Below, in pieces: positions 43,726 to 50,739 of a stretch of 50,739 nucleotides of DNA. Positions within the stretch are counted from its first letter, which is position 1. Each line of letters begins with the position of its first letter. This DNA comes from Pirellulales bacterium (GTDB taxonomy: Bacteria; Planctomycetota; Planctomycetia; Pirellulales; Thermoguttaceae). A program made the position numbers and the translations under genes. A model generated the notes under the pieces. That model was not told the DNA's origin. It was given only the letters and a program-made list of their open reading frames with translations, and did no database searches. The stretch lies in assembly GCA_016931075.1 (NCBI GenBank), contig JAFGFF010000140.1:1-50739 (forward strand). The letters run 5' to 3'.

Positions 43726-45189
43726 ATGGCTCGCCAGACGCGACGAAACTTTTTGAAACACACGGCCGCCGTCGGCCTAGGCGCGACGTTCACCATCGCC
43801 GGAACAAAAGCTTCCGGCAAGGTGCTCGGGGCCAACGACAAGATCCGAATCGCCGTGGCTGGCATTCACGGTCGAGGCGGCGCCCACATCAAGGCCTACG
43901 TCGAAGACTCTCGAGCCGACGTGGTCGCGCTGGTCGATCCGGACAGCCGGTTGTTCAAGGGACGCAGCAGTTTTGTCCGCGAGAAGGGCGGCGCGGCCCC
44001 GAAGTGTTTTCAGGACATCCGTGAAGCCCTGGAAGACGGTGACATCGACGCCGTCTCGATCGCCACGCCCAACCACTGGCACTCCCTGATGACCATTTGG
44101 GTCTGCCAGGCCGGCAAGCACGTCTACGTCGAGAAGCCCTGCAGCCAGAACGTCTTCGAAGGCCGTAAAGCGGTCGAAGCGGCAAACCGCTACAAGGTGA
44201 TCGTCCAGCACGGCACCCAACAACGAAGCAGTTTACCACGGGCCAACGAGATGGCGGCGCTGCACTCGGGCAAGTACGGCAAGCTCTTGGTGGCCAAGGG
44301 CTACGCCAGCAAGCCGCGGTGGAGCATCGGGTTCAAGCCCAACATCGACCCGCCCACCGAACTGGACTACGACCTCTGGCTCGGCCCGGCGAAGAAACGG
44401 CCCTACAATGAGAACCTGGTCCACTACAACTGGCACTGGTTCTGGGACTTCGGCAACGGCGAGATCGGCAACCAGGGCGTCCATCAGATGGACGTCGCCC
44501 GATGGGGAATCAAGGACGCCACACTGCCCAAGAGCGTCTGGAGCTTGGGAGGCCGCTGGGTCGACGCACCCGATTACAAAGATCAGGCCGAAACGCCCAA
44601 CATGTTCATGTCGGTCATGGACTTCGGCGACGCCCTGCTGATCTTCGAAAACCGAGGCCTGGTCCGCAAACGCATGAAGAACGGAACGAAGACCTTCCCG
44701 ACCCGAGTGGAAAACGAGTTTTACACGACCGAGGGCATCCTTCGCGAGCACAAGTTCTATCCCAAGGGCCGTGGCAAGGGAGAGCCCGTGCCGGATCAAG
44801 GCGTCCGGTTGACGCGGGGCGGCGCGTTCGGCAGCTTCCTGGGCGCTCTCCAAAGCGGCAAGCAAGAGGACATCAACGCCACGATCCTCGACGGCCACTT
44901 CTCCAGCGCGTGTTGCCACCTGGGCAATATCGCCTATCGCCTGGGCAAGCCGGCCAAATTTGAGAGCAAGCCGGGCGTACTTGGCGACAACAAGGAAGTC
45001 CTCGATAGCTTCATGGCGATCGAAGAGAACCTCAAGGGCGTCGGCGTCAAACTGGCCGAGACGACCTACACGATCAGCCCCGTGCTCAACTTCGACCCGA
45101 GCACCGAGCGGTTCGTCGACAACGAGGCGGCCAACAAGCTCCTCACCCGCGACTACCGGGTCCCCTTCGTCGTGCCCGAGACCGTCTAG
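43726..45189 (+). CDS. Tat-exported Gfo/Idh/MocA family oxidoreductase
   Basis: A 487-residue protein. The twin-arginine signal is TRRNFLKHTAAVGLG at the N-terminus, so it is exported folded with its cofactor. The Rossmann motif is IAVAGIHGRGGAH (about 42-54), with DVVALVDPD next; the family signature EKP lies in HVYVEKPCSQN near 135. The C-terminal domain (about 150-480) has the HWFWDFGNGEIGNQGVHQMD segment common in this secreted planctomycete group. Members oxidise or reduce sugars or inositols with NAD(P); here the substrate is unknown. AAGGAGAG gives a strong ribosome binding site, and an intrinsic terminator follows at 45220. Confidence 0.92.
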   Translation: MARQTRRNFLKHTAAVGLGATFTIAGTKASGKVLGANDKIRIAVAGIHGRGGAHIKAYVEDSRADVVALVDPDSRLFKGRSSFVREKGGAAPKCFQDIREALEDGDIDAVSIATPNHWHSLMTIWVCQAGKHVYVEKPCSQNVFEGRKAVEAANRYKVIVQHGTQQRSSLPRANEMAALHSGKYGKLLVAKGYASKPRWSIGFKPNIDPPTELDYDLWLGPAKKRPYNENLVHYNWHWFWDFGNGEIGNQGVHQMDVARWGIKDATLPKSVWSLGGRWVDAPDYKDQAETPNMFMSVMDFGDALLIFENRGLVRKRMKNGTKTFPTRVENEFYTTEGILREHKFYPKGRGKGEPVPDQGVRLTRGGAFGSFLGALQSGKQEDINATILDGHFSSACCHLGNIAYRLGKPAKFESKPGVLGDNKEVLDSFMAIEENLKGVGVKLAETTYTISPVLNFDPSTERFVDNEAANKLLTRDYRVPFVVPETV

Positions 45190-45219
45190 GCAACCCAATC
45201 ACAATCCCCCTATCTCTCC

Positions 45220-45256
45220 CAAGGGCCCAGGTTTCCCACCTGAGCCCTTGTTTTTT
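45220..45256 (+). terminator. Intrinsic terminator of the oxidoreductase
   Basis: CAAGGGC pairs with GCCCTTG (7 bp) and, after one mismatch, CAGGT pairs with ACCTG around a 5-base loop; TTTTTT follows directly. It lies 30 bases after the stop codon. Confidence 0.9.
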
Positions 45257-45469
45257 GTGCGGCATACTCTATCTTCCTCCCCAATCCCCAATCCCTAATC
45301 CCCCACCCCCTCCTCCCCAAACCGACCTGGACACGGTCCGGAAAATCGCTACCCTTACGCGGCCTCGTTCCGGAACCGAGGGATACTCTACTTGGAGGTT
45401 TCGCCTCCGCGAGCCCCTCGGAGCGACGGCCCTTGGTCCTGTAGACCGTGTGGCGGAGGGATCGGTCGG

Positions 45470-46585
45470 ATGAGATGGTTGCCGGTGTTGCTCGTGCTGG
45501 TGTTGAGTCTGACCGGCTGCGCGCGACACGCTCCCTACACACCCGACCCGTTCTTCGGCCCAGTAGTTATTCCTCCACCGCCCACGGGCTCGGCCAACGC
45601 CGATCCCTATTACCGCCCGCCGCTTACGCCCGTGAGTCCCGGCTTGGCGGTCCGTCCCCCCGCGCCGAATGCTTCGTTGGCGCCTCGCTGGACGCCGCCT
45701 GGTGATTCGGGCACGAGTGGATCGACGCCGAACACATCAAGTACGACTCCGAACAGCTCGACTTCGCCCACCTGGCCAGCCGATCGATCGTCGACCTCGG
45801 TCCCGACGTCGTCGCCACCCCCGGGCAGCGGGACGTCGTTGTTCGGGACTCGTGCCCTGCCCGACTCGACCCGGTCGTCAATTCGTCTGGCTCCGCCTGA
45901 CTACCAGAACCATTCCGCCGCGAAATCGTCCTCGGTCGCATTGGCGGCCGTGGGCAATCGAACATGGAGCGACCCGGTGACGATCGGCGCCGATGCGCCG
46001 ACGACCCGACCTGGCGCGGCATCCAGCGCCGCCGCGTCGGCCGGGTCGTCGGCCGCGTCAAAGTCCACGGCGGTGCCTTCGGCCGTTGACAGCCCTCGGC
46101 TCATGCCAGAGCAGCCGACTGTCGCGCCGCTTCGTCGGACCACGTCGCCGCCCCCGTCGACGACGCTCCGGCCGGTCAACATCATGGACCTGCCCGACGC
46201 CCCTACGGCCGGTAAGGCCACTTCGTCGGCGGCCCTGACTTCGAGTCTTGCCACGACCGCCCCTCGCGCCACACCGGCCGGGGAACCGGTCGAAGCAGCC
46301 TCGTTTTCCGCCCCTGCCCGCTATGGCTACGACCCGCAGTACACCTGGCTCAAAGGCAAGCTGGAGTACTCCGAGGTGGACAAGCGATGGAAGCTCCGCT
46401 ACATCCCGATCGACGGCCAGCCCGACCAATATGGCGGCAGCGTCGTGCTGGGCGGCTACGGCCCGGGCAAGCAGTTCAAACCGGGCGATTTCGCCGAAGT
46501 CCACGGCCGGCTCCTGACCGGCGCGACGGCCGACTGGGGCTACGCCCCTGTCTTCGAGGTTGAACGCGCCAAGGCACTCCAGTGA
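45470..46585 (+). CDS. Lipoprotein with Ser/Thr/Pro-rich linker
   Basis: A 371-residue lipoprotein. The signal is MRWLPVLLVLVLSLTGC, a lipobox LTGC with lipidated Cys17. Residues 20-275 are low-complexity Pro/Ser/Thr/Ala, probably an extended spacer. The last 90 residues form a compact domain (YGYDPQYTWLKGKLEYSEVD, RWKLRYIPIDGQPDQYGGSV, DFAEVHGRLL) that I do not recognise; it resembles a small beta barrel. GGAGGG lies 9 bases before the ATG at 45470, and the signal fixes this start over the longer frame from 45392. Confidence 0.8.
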   Translation: MRWLPVLLVLVLSLTGCARHAPYTPDPFFGPVVIPPPPTGSANADPYYRPPLTPVSPGLAVRPPAPNASLAPRWTPPGDSGTSGSTPNTSSTTPNSSTSPTWPADRSSTSVPTSSPPPGSGTSLFGTRALPDSTRSSIRLAPPDYQNHSAAKSSSVALAAVGNRTWSDPVTIGADAPTTRPGAASSAAASAGSSAASKSTAVPSAVDSPRLMPEQPTVAPLRRTTSPPPSTTLRPVNIMDLPDAPTAGKATSSAALTSSLATTAPRATPAGEPVEAASFSAPARYGYDPQYTWLKGKLEYSEVDKRWKLRYIPIDGQPDQYGGSVVLGGYGPGKQFKPGDFAEVHGRLLTGATADWGYAPVFEVERAKALQ

Positions 46586-46626
46586 CCCTGCAGAAGCGGG
46601 GTCCAGCACGGAGTATGCCCGAGCCT

Positions 46627-46666
46627 ATGAAAAGGGACTTGTGGTCACCTAACCACAAGTCCCTTT
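46627..46666 (-). terminator. Terminator of tRNA-Leu, 15-bp perfect stem
   Basis: AAAGGGACTTGTGGT (46631-46645) pairs exactly with 46652-46666 around a 6-base loop. On the minus strand the stem ends in TTTT, 20 bases past the tRNA 3' end. It may also slow transcription from the lipoprotein gene on the other strand. Confidence 0.75.
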
Positions 46667-46686
46667 AATACAAAGGCTTGCTGCAG

Positions 46687-46769
46687 TACCGGAGGTGGGA
46701 CTTGAACCCACATGAGCCTAAGCTCACTGGATTTTGAATCCAGCGCGTCTGCCATTCCGCCACTCCGGC
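46687..46769 (-). tRNA. tRNA-Leu (anticodon CAA)
   Basis: The class II tRNA cloverleaf reads on the minus strand: acceptor GCCGGAG pairing with CTCCGGT, D arm, anticodon stem CTGGA/TCCAG with loop TTCAAAA (anticodon CAA, reads UUG), a long variable arm TGAGC-TTA-GGCTCA and T arm GTTCAAGTCC. The 3' CCA is not encoded. Confidence 0.95.
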
Positions 46770-47039
46770 GAGTGGGTCGCCCTGGGGGTTTAGTCCTAGG
46801 GCTCCAGCCCCTAATTCTAAAGGAAACCCACCCTGGCGAAAAGTAGCCACCTGGACGAATCGGGCCTGGTTTTTCCCCTCGCCTCGGCCGGACCTGGGAA
46901 CGCGACACTCAATTTCGCTCGGGCGACAGCCGCGCCGCAGTCGAGTCTCGGCCAGGGTGGCGACAAAGATGGGACTATTTCGGTCACAGACCATCTTGTC
47001 GGTCGGGAGGCTAGCCCTATCCCGCTCTGTCTCTCTCCC

Positions 47040-47507
47040 TCAATCAACCAGCCAATAGTGCGTTGACATGAACAAGAACCCGATAGCAAATGCCGCGAGG
47101 ATGATATACAGGGCTCTGAGACTCGGCTTGATCACCAGCGACACGATGCCAAGGACAAATGCAAGCAAGTGCGAAAAGGATACCCAGTGCCAGGCTGATC
47201 GCAAGTCATACCTGTGACGCCACGGCCCGTGATTCCCTCGGTAGGTTCCCCATTCCGTCTCGGGAATGGCTCCGGTCCGATAGGCATGTATCCACATCCA
47301 CGCGAACAGGACTATCGAGAAGAGCAGCAAAGCAATCGCAACGGTCCCCGTCCATCGCGCTCCGGCCATCCGAATGGATGTCGGCGGCGGTCCTGTATTC
47401 CACTCACCGGGAGCAGGCGATACATAGGGGTTGAGGCTGTCTTGTTGGTCCTGACAACAGTCCCGCCCACTTTTCGCCCTTGGTTCCGACCCTGTTTTGT
47501 TTCCCAT
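47040..47507 (-). CDS. Small membrane protein with NPY motif
   Basis: About 155 residues. A hydrophilic N-terminus contains LNPYVSPAPGEW, a motif common at the N-terminus of small planctomycete membrane proteins, followed by about three spans: TVAIALLLFSIVLFAWMWI, HLLAFVLGIVSLVI and ALYIILAAFAIGFLFM. There is no recognisable function. The start is uncertain (ATG 47507 or GTG 47543); neither has a good ribosome binding site. Base composition here is visibly more AT-rich than the rest of the window, as in the next two genes. Confidence 0.6.
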   Translation of the reverse strand: MGNKTGSEPRAKSGRDCCQDQQDSLNPYVSPAPGEWNTGPPPTSIRMAGARWTGTVAIALLLFSIVLFAWMWIHAYRTGAIPETEWGTYRGNHGPWRHRYDLRSAWHWVSFSHLLAFVLGIVSLVIKPSLRALYIILAAFAIGFLFMSTHYWLVD

Positions 47508-47561
47508 GGCGATATCACGGTTCGGTACTAGTTGTGTCCCCACATCGAATCTTTCAGGATA

Positions 47562-47915
47562 TCATTCTCTATATCGTGCAAGCGACTTGAGTTCACGCAC
47601 CATAAAGGCGGCGCAAGCAGATGCTTTTTCCGTGAAATCCAGTGTAGTTGATCCGTTCGGATGGTAAAAAACAGAAAAGACTCCGTTGCGTTCCGAGATC
47701 ACCCAGCCGGAAAAAGTGCGGCGGTCCTGAGAGTAGCCAATCCACTCGTCGCAATAATCGGAATGCTCCTTAAGGCAGGAGGCGATTGCTGATTCGTTCG
47801 CTGAGGCTGTGTTTTCAAAATAACCAGCATCTTCCATGAGTTGAATCAAGGTCTTCGTTCCGATGGCATGATAGTCTATCGGTAATCGGCATAGAGCTTC
47901 AATAATATCGGCCAT
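47562..47915 (-). CDS. Small hypothetical protein
   Basis: About 117 residues, soluble, acidic N-terminus (MADIIEALCRLPIDYHAIGT). A strand-rich C-terminal half (RTFSGWVISERNGVFSVFYH) ends in a helix (ACAAFMVRELKSLARY). I do not recognise it. The frame is open to 48074, but the upstream part overlaps the neighbouring gene's end and has no family look. No clear ribosome binding site was found. It is one of three small minus-strand genes in an AT-richer patch. Confidence 0.5.
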   Translation of the reverse strand: MADIIEALCRLPIDYHAIGTKTLIQLMEDAGYFENTASANESAIASCLKEHSDYCDEWIGYSQDRRTFSGWVISERNGVFSVFYHPNGSTTLDFTEKASACAAFMVRELKSLARYRE

Positions 47916-48024
47916 TGCTGAATCAACCCTGCATAAAACAATGGCAAGCAATGTCTCAAAGACAATAACTGGGACGTGGTTAGTCTTTGGATTTCTGAAA
48001 CGAACTGCGCCCTCGTTTCGAATC

Positions 48025-48474
48025 CTACGGCAGCGTCCCACCCGTGTACTTCTTGTGCCTGGCAACCGGAACACCCAATCGAAACGCGAGCGGAAACAGA
48101 TCTGCTTCTTTAAGCTTCAGTTTCTTCAACAACTTCGTTCTCGATTCATCGCGGCCGCACGCTTCGGAATTCGAGACAAACAGATGCTCCGCGCCATCGA
48201 TGATGGAACCCTGGCAGACGTCCGGGCTTTTATCCAGCGTGGAAATCGTGACGAATCCGTCGAACTTCCCCCCGTTTGCCGCGGTGAACTCGACGGCGAC
48301 GAGGCAGTACCCGCCGTTGGGAACGACACTCGTGTCCACCGGACGAACCCACGTTTCGTCCTGGCCTTCCGCGGCCTCTTCGTCATCGGCATATTCCCAC
48401 ACGGGATAAGCCGTGAAATCCGAGAGGTCTAGTTTATCAACGGGCTTTCGCGTTTGGAGATTCACGCGTTTCAT
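48025..48474 (-). CDS. Small hypothetical protein
   Basis: About 149 residues, soluble, beginning MKRVNLQTRKPVDKLDLSDF with a mixed fold (YCLVAVEFTAANGGKFDGFV, then ISTLDKSPDVCQG) and a basic C-terminus (KLLKKLKLKEADLF). I do not recognise it. ATG 48474 is chosen because composition changes upstream; the longer frame to 48981 runs through a repeat. There is no strong ribosome binding site. Confidence 0.5.
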   Translation of the reverse strand: MKRVNLQTRKPVDKLDLSDFTAYPVWEYADDEEAAEGQDETWVRPVDTSVVPNGGYCLVAVEFTAANGGKFDGFVTISTLDKSPDVCQGSIIDGAEHLFVSNSEACGRDESRTKLLKKLKLKEADLFPLAFRLGVPVARHKKYTGGTLP

Positions 48475-48905
48475 GATGGGTATCTTGATGACGGGAAACT
48501 GCCTGTCGAGCAACCCCAGACTTGCTCGAGGGCACGTCAACGCTTGACCGCGGCGCAATCCGATAGCGTGATCATAGCCCTTCGCGCTCACTCCATCAAG
48601 CAATGCGGGGCCTTGTGCCGGGAGATGGTGGGGTGGCGTCGGTTGACGCCGTGGCGAGATGCGTTGCATCATAAAAATCTGGGCAATCGCCCTAGAAGGG
48701 CAGGCGGGGATGAAAGTGTGTGTCAATACAAGATCGTGCAGCCGGCCGGGCCCCTCCCCGGGGCGGTGGTTTCTCGTGTTTTCTCCGCCAGAACACCCTA
48801 TTGCGAGCCACGGCACGACGGTTTGAACATCTTTGAAGGTCACGACTTGCGCGTCTTGACCGCGCGGGCGGCGGTGCGTTATCGTGAATGGTTGATTCCT
48901 GCCTT
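48475..48905. other. Intergenic stretch before the sulfatase
   Basis: Open frames exist on both strands but lack ribosome binding sites and recognisable features. It may include decayed sequence. I see no RNA gene. Confidence 0.35.
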
Positions 48906-49013
48906 GTTGACAATCGCCTGGGTGCCATGGGCGGCTTGTCCATCCTTGCCCGGGGTTCACAAGGGCGGACAAGCCGCCCATGGCGCCCGAGTTTTGCCCT
49001 TGCAGTTGTCAAC
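48906..49013. repeat. Inverted repeat, GGGTGCCA family, copy 3
   Basis: Inner arms at 48920-48941 and 48967-48988 match with one T/C difference at the same position as in copy 1. They share GGGTGCCA and GGCTTGTCC with the copies at 11469 and 38518, but have ATGGGC in place of CTGCT. An outer pair GTTGACAA (48906-48913) and TTGTCAAC (49006-49013) extends the structure to 108 bases. It lies 70 bases before the sulfatase. Confidence 0.8.
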
Positions 49014-49083
49014 GTAGTATTCCATAGAGACGCGACGGAACAAATGAGTCCGTACCCACGAGAGAAATAAGAAGGAGGAAGCC

Positions 49084-50616
49084 GTGTCCATGCAACGGAT
49101 ACTGTTCACGTTCGTCCTGGGCCTTGTCGTCTTGGGGGCCGGGTTGGTCGGTCGGGCTGGGGCGAAGGAGAAGGCCGCCGACGCCGAGAAGAAGCGGCCG
49201 AACATTATTTACATTATGTCGGACGACCATGCGGCCCATGCGCTGAGTTGTTACGGCAGCAAGATCAACAAGACGCCCAACCTGGACCGACTGGCCAACG
49301 AGGGCATGAGGTTCGATCGGTGCTTCTGCACCAATTCGCTCTGCGGGCCGTGCCGGGCCGTCGTGCTGACGGGCAAGTACAACCATTTGAACGGGTTTAT
49401 CGACAACCGCGCCAGCAGCCGGTTCGACGCCTCGCAGCCGCACGTGGCCAAGATGCTCCAGAAGGCCGGCTACCAAACGGCCGTCGTCGGCAAGTGGCAC
49501 CTCAGGTGCGAGCCGACCGGGTTCGACTACTGGAACGTCCTGCCCGGCCAGGGACAGTATTACGATCCGGTCATGATCGAGATGGGCAAGAAGAGCAAGC
49601 GCAAGGGCTACGTGACCGATCTCATCACCGATTCGGCGCTCGATTTCATCAAGAACCGCCGCGACCCGAGCAAGCCGTTCTTCCTGATGTATCACCACAA
49701 AGCGCCCCACCGCCGCTGGGAGCCCGGCCCCAAACATCTGACGATGTACGACGACCAGGACATCCCCGAGCCGCCCACGTTCAACGACGACTACAAGGGC
49801 CGGGGCACCGCCGCGCATTCGACGGAGATGACCATCGAAAAGCACCTGACGCCGAACGACCTGAAGGTCAAGCCGCCTAAGGACCTCAAGGGCCAGGCGC
49901 TCAAAAAGTGGAAGTACCAGCGCTACATCAAGGACTATCTCCGCTGCGTCGCCTCGGTCGACGACAACGTCGGCCGGCTGTTGGACTACCTCGACAAATC
50001 AGGCCTGGCCGACAACACGGTCGTCTTCTACACGTCCGACCAGGGCTTCTTCCTCGGCGACCATAGCTGGTTCGACAAGCGGTTCATGTACGAAGAATCG
50101 CTCCGGATGCCGCTCATGGTCCGTTGGCCGGGCCACGTCAAGCCGGGCAGCGTCAGCAAGGACATGGTCCTGAACCTGGACCTGGCCGAGACGTTCCTCG
50201 ACCTGGCCGGCGTCGACGTGCCCAAGGACATGCAGGGCCGCAGCTACAAGCCGATCCTCGAAGGCCACGCGCCCGACGATTGGCGCAAGTCGATGTACTA
50301 TCGCTACTACGAGTTCCCGGCCGTCCACATGGTCCACAAGCAATACGGCGTGCGGACCGACCGTTACAAGCTGATCTACTTCAACGAGCTCGAAGAGTGG
50401 GAGCTGTTCGACCTCGAAAAAGACCCCCACGAGCTCAACAGCGTCTACGACGACCCGGCCTACGCCGACGTGGTCAAGGAACTCAAGGCCGAGCTTGCCC
50501 GACTGAAGAAGCTCTACAAAGACGACGACTCGGTCACCGGCCCCGTCTGGAAGAAGGGCGACCCGATCCGCCGGGGCAACAAAAAGAAGCGGACCGTTAA
50601 GAACGCCAAGAAGTAG
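49084..50616 (+). CDS. Exported type I sulfatase
   Basis: A 510-residue sulfatase. A signal peptide ([20 protein letters not shown]) precedes the N-terminal metal site MSDDHAAH (Asp47, Asp48). The CxPxR motif is [13 protein letters not shown], where Cys87 should be turned into formylglycine by a maturase not in this window. [17 protein letters not shown] and the second metal site [10 protein letters not shown] follow, and a Lys-rich tail ends the protein. It hydrolyses sulfate esters, probably on polysaccharides outside the cytoplasm. The GTG at 49084 follows AAGGAGGAAG; the ATG at 49090 is an alternative that keeps the signal. Confidence 0.93.
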   Translation: MSMQRILFTFVLGLVVLGAGLVGRAGAKEKAADAEKKRPNIIYIMSDDHAAHALSCYGSKINKTPNLDRLANEGMRFDRCFCTNSLCGPCRAVVLTGKYNHLNGFIDNRASSRFDASQPHVAKMLQKAGYQTAVVGKWHLRCEPTGFDYWNVLPGQGQYYDPVMIEMGKKSKRKGYVTDLITDSALDFIKNRRDPSKPFFLMYHHKAPHRRWEPGPKHLTMYDDQDIPEPPTFNDDYKGRGTAAHSTEMTIEKHLTPNDLKVKPPKDLKGQALKKWKYQRYIKDYLRCVASVDDNVGRLLDYLDKSGLADNTVVFYTSDQGFFLGDHSWFDKRFMYEESLRMPLMVRWPGHVKPGSVSKDMVLNLDLAETFLDLAGVDVPKDMQGRSYKPILEGHAPDDWRKSMYYRYYEFPAVHMVHKQYGVRTDRYKLIYFNELEEWELFDLEKDPHELNSVYDDPAYADVVKELKAELARLKKLYKDDDSVTGPVWKKGDPIRRGNKKKRTVKNAKK

Positions 50617-50635
50617 ACGTGCTTTTTCGCCTTAC

Positions 50636-50739
50636 GGGCCGAAGGCCCAGCCGTTCTCCCAGCCTAGGGTAACACCCTGGGGATTGGTTTGGTGCGGCAT
50701 CGGGCGTTTCGGCCCAACGGGCCAACCGTTTCGTCGAAC
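50636..50739. repeat. GGGCC palindromic repeat at the window edge
   Basis: GGGCC-GAA-GGCCC (50636-50648) and, further on, GGCCC-AAC-GGGCC near 50713 frame about 100 bases past the sulfatase stop. This looks like an interspersed repeat cut by the window edge. Confidence 0.4.

Noticed and set aside
48025-48981. A 318-residue version of the small hypothetical gene
   Set aside because: The extra N-terminal half passes through the inverted repeat at 48906-49013 and differs in composition; the start at 48474 gives a compact protein.
48454-49017. A 187-codon plus-strand open frame before the sulfatase
   Set aside because: It has no ribosome binding site and no recognisable feature, and its end runs through an inverted repeat, so coding is unlikely.

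Overview
The window is about 50.7 kb of GC-rich DNA that looks chromosomal and planctomycete. The grounds are the mix of protein types: a PEP-CTERM/dockerin surface protein built from T5SS/PEP-CTERM-type repeats, a Tat-exported Gfo/Idh/MocA oxidoreductase, a CxPxR sulfatase, zinc-ribbon membrane proteins, an excisionase-type HTH fused to a receiver domain, a stand-alone cache-HAMP-SpoIIE phosphatase, and many hairpin-shaped intergenic repeats. I see no phage, insertion sequence, CRISPR or plasmid genes. The assignment rests on family recognition, not on a marker gene.

Layout. Bases 1-2110 hold a response regulator (truncated by the window edge) and a soluble histidine kinase. Bases 2111-6835 hold two tandem, closely related TonB-dependent receptors, each behind a leader that shares a hairpin and a tiny upstream ORF; a LacI-type palindrome lies further upstream of the second. 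Bases 7078-8164 (minus) are glyceraldehyde-3-phosphate dehydrogenase with its own terminator, divergent from a methyltransferase. Bases 9256-13490 (minus) carry a 26-residue membrane peptide and a five-gene type II fatty-acid-synthase-like cassette (hotdog, FabG, unusually long ACP, hotdog, ketosynthase) with a candidate promoter. A hemolysin III family protein, a repeat-filled gap and a zinc-ribbon protein follow.

Bases 15487-26658 (minus) look like one long transcription unit: ECF sigma factor, zinc-finger anti-sigma factor, a 333-residue unknown protein, a CsgG-like exported protein, and two giant (about 1200 residues) exported paralogues that each join two CsgG-like segments to a helical middle and a C-terminal beta-propeller-like region. 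This is the most system-like and least explained part of the window.

Bases 26999-31050 (plus) carry a double-PDZ exported protein, a zinc-ribbon membrane protein and a THUMP-like methyltransferase. Bases 31159-36447 (minus) carry an unknown protein, a POTRA-repeat protein with no obvious barrel, and a SpoIIE-type phosphatase. Bases 36621-38381 (plus) carry an AdhE-like acylating aldehyde dehydrogenase and a STAS protein that may be the phosphatase's partner. Then come the PEP-CTERM giant, a FliL-like membrane protein (minus), the Gfo/Idh/MocA oxidoreductase, a lipoprotein, tRNA-Leu(CAA) (minus), three small minus-strand genes in visibly AT-richer DNA, and a sulfatase.

Across the window, gaps between genes hold long inverted repeats whose arms are often themselves palindromes. 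Several share loop sequences or a common core although the arms differ, so they look like families of structured interspersed elements.

All calls come from reading the sequence and translations; no database search, structure prediction or expression data was available. Residue positions are approximate unless a specific residue is named.
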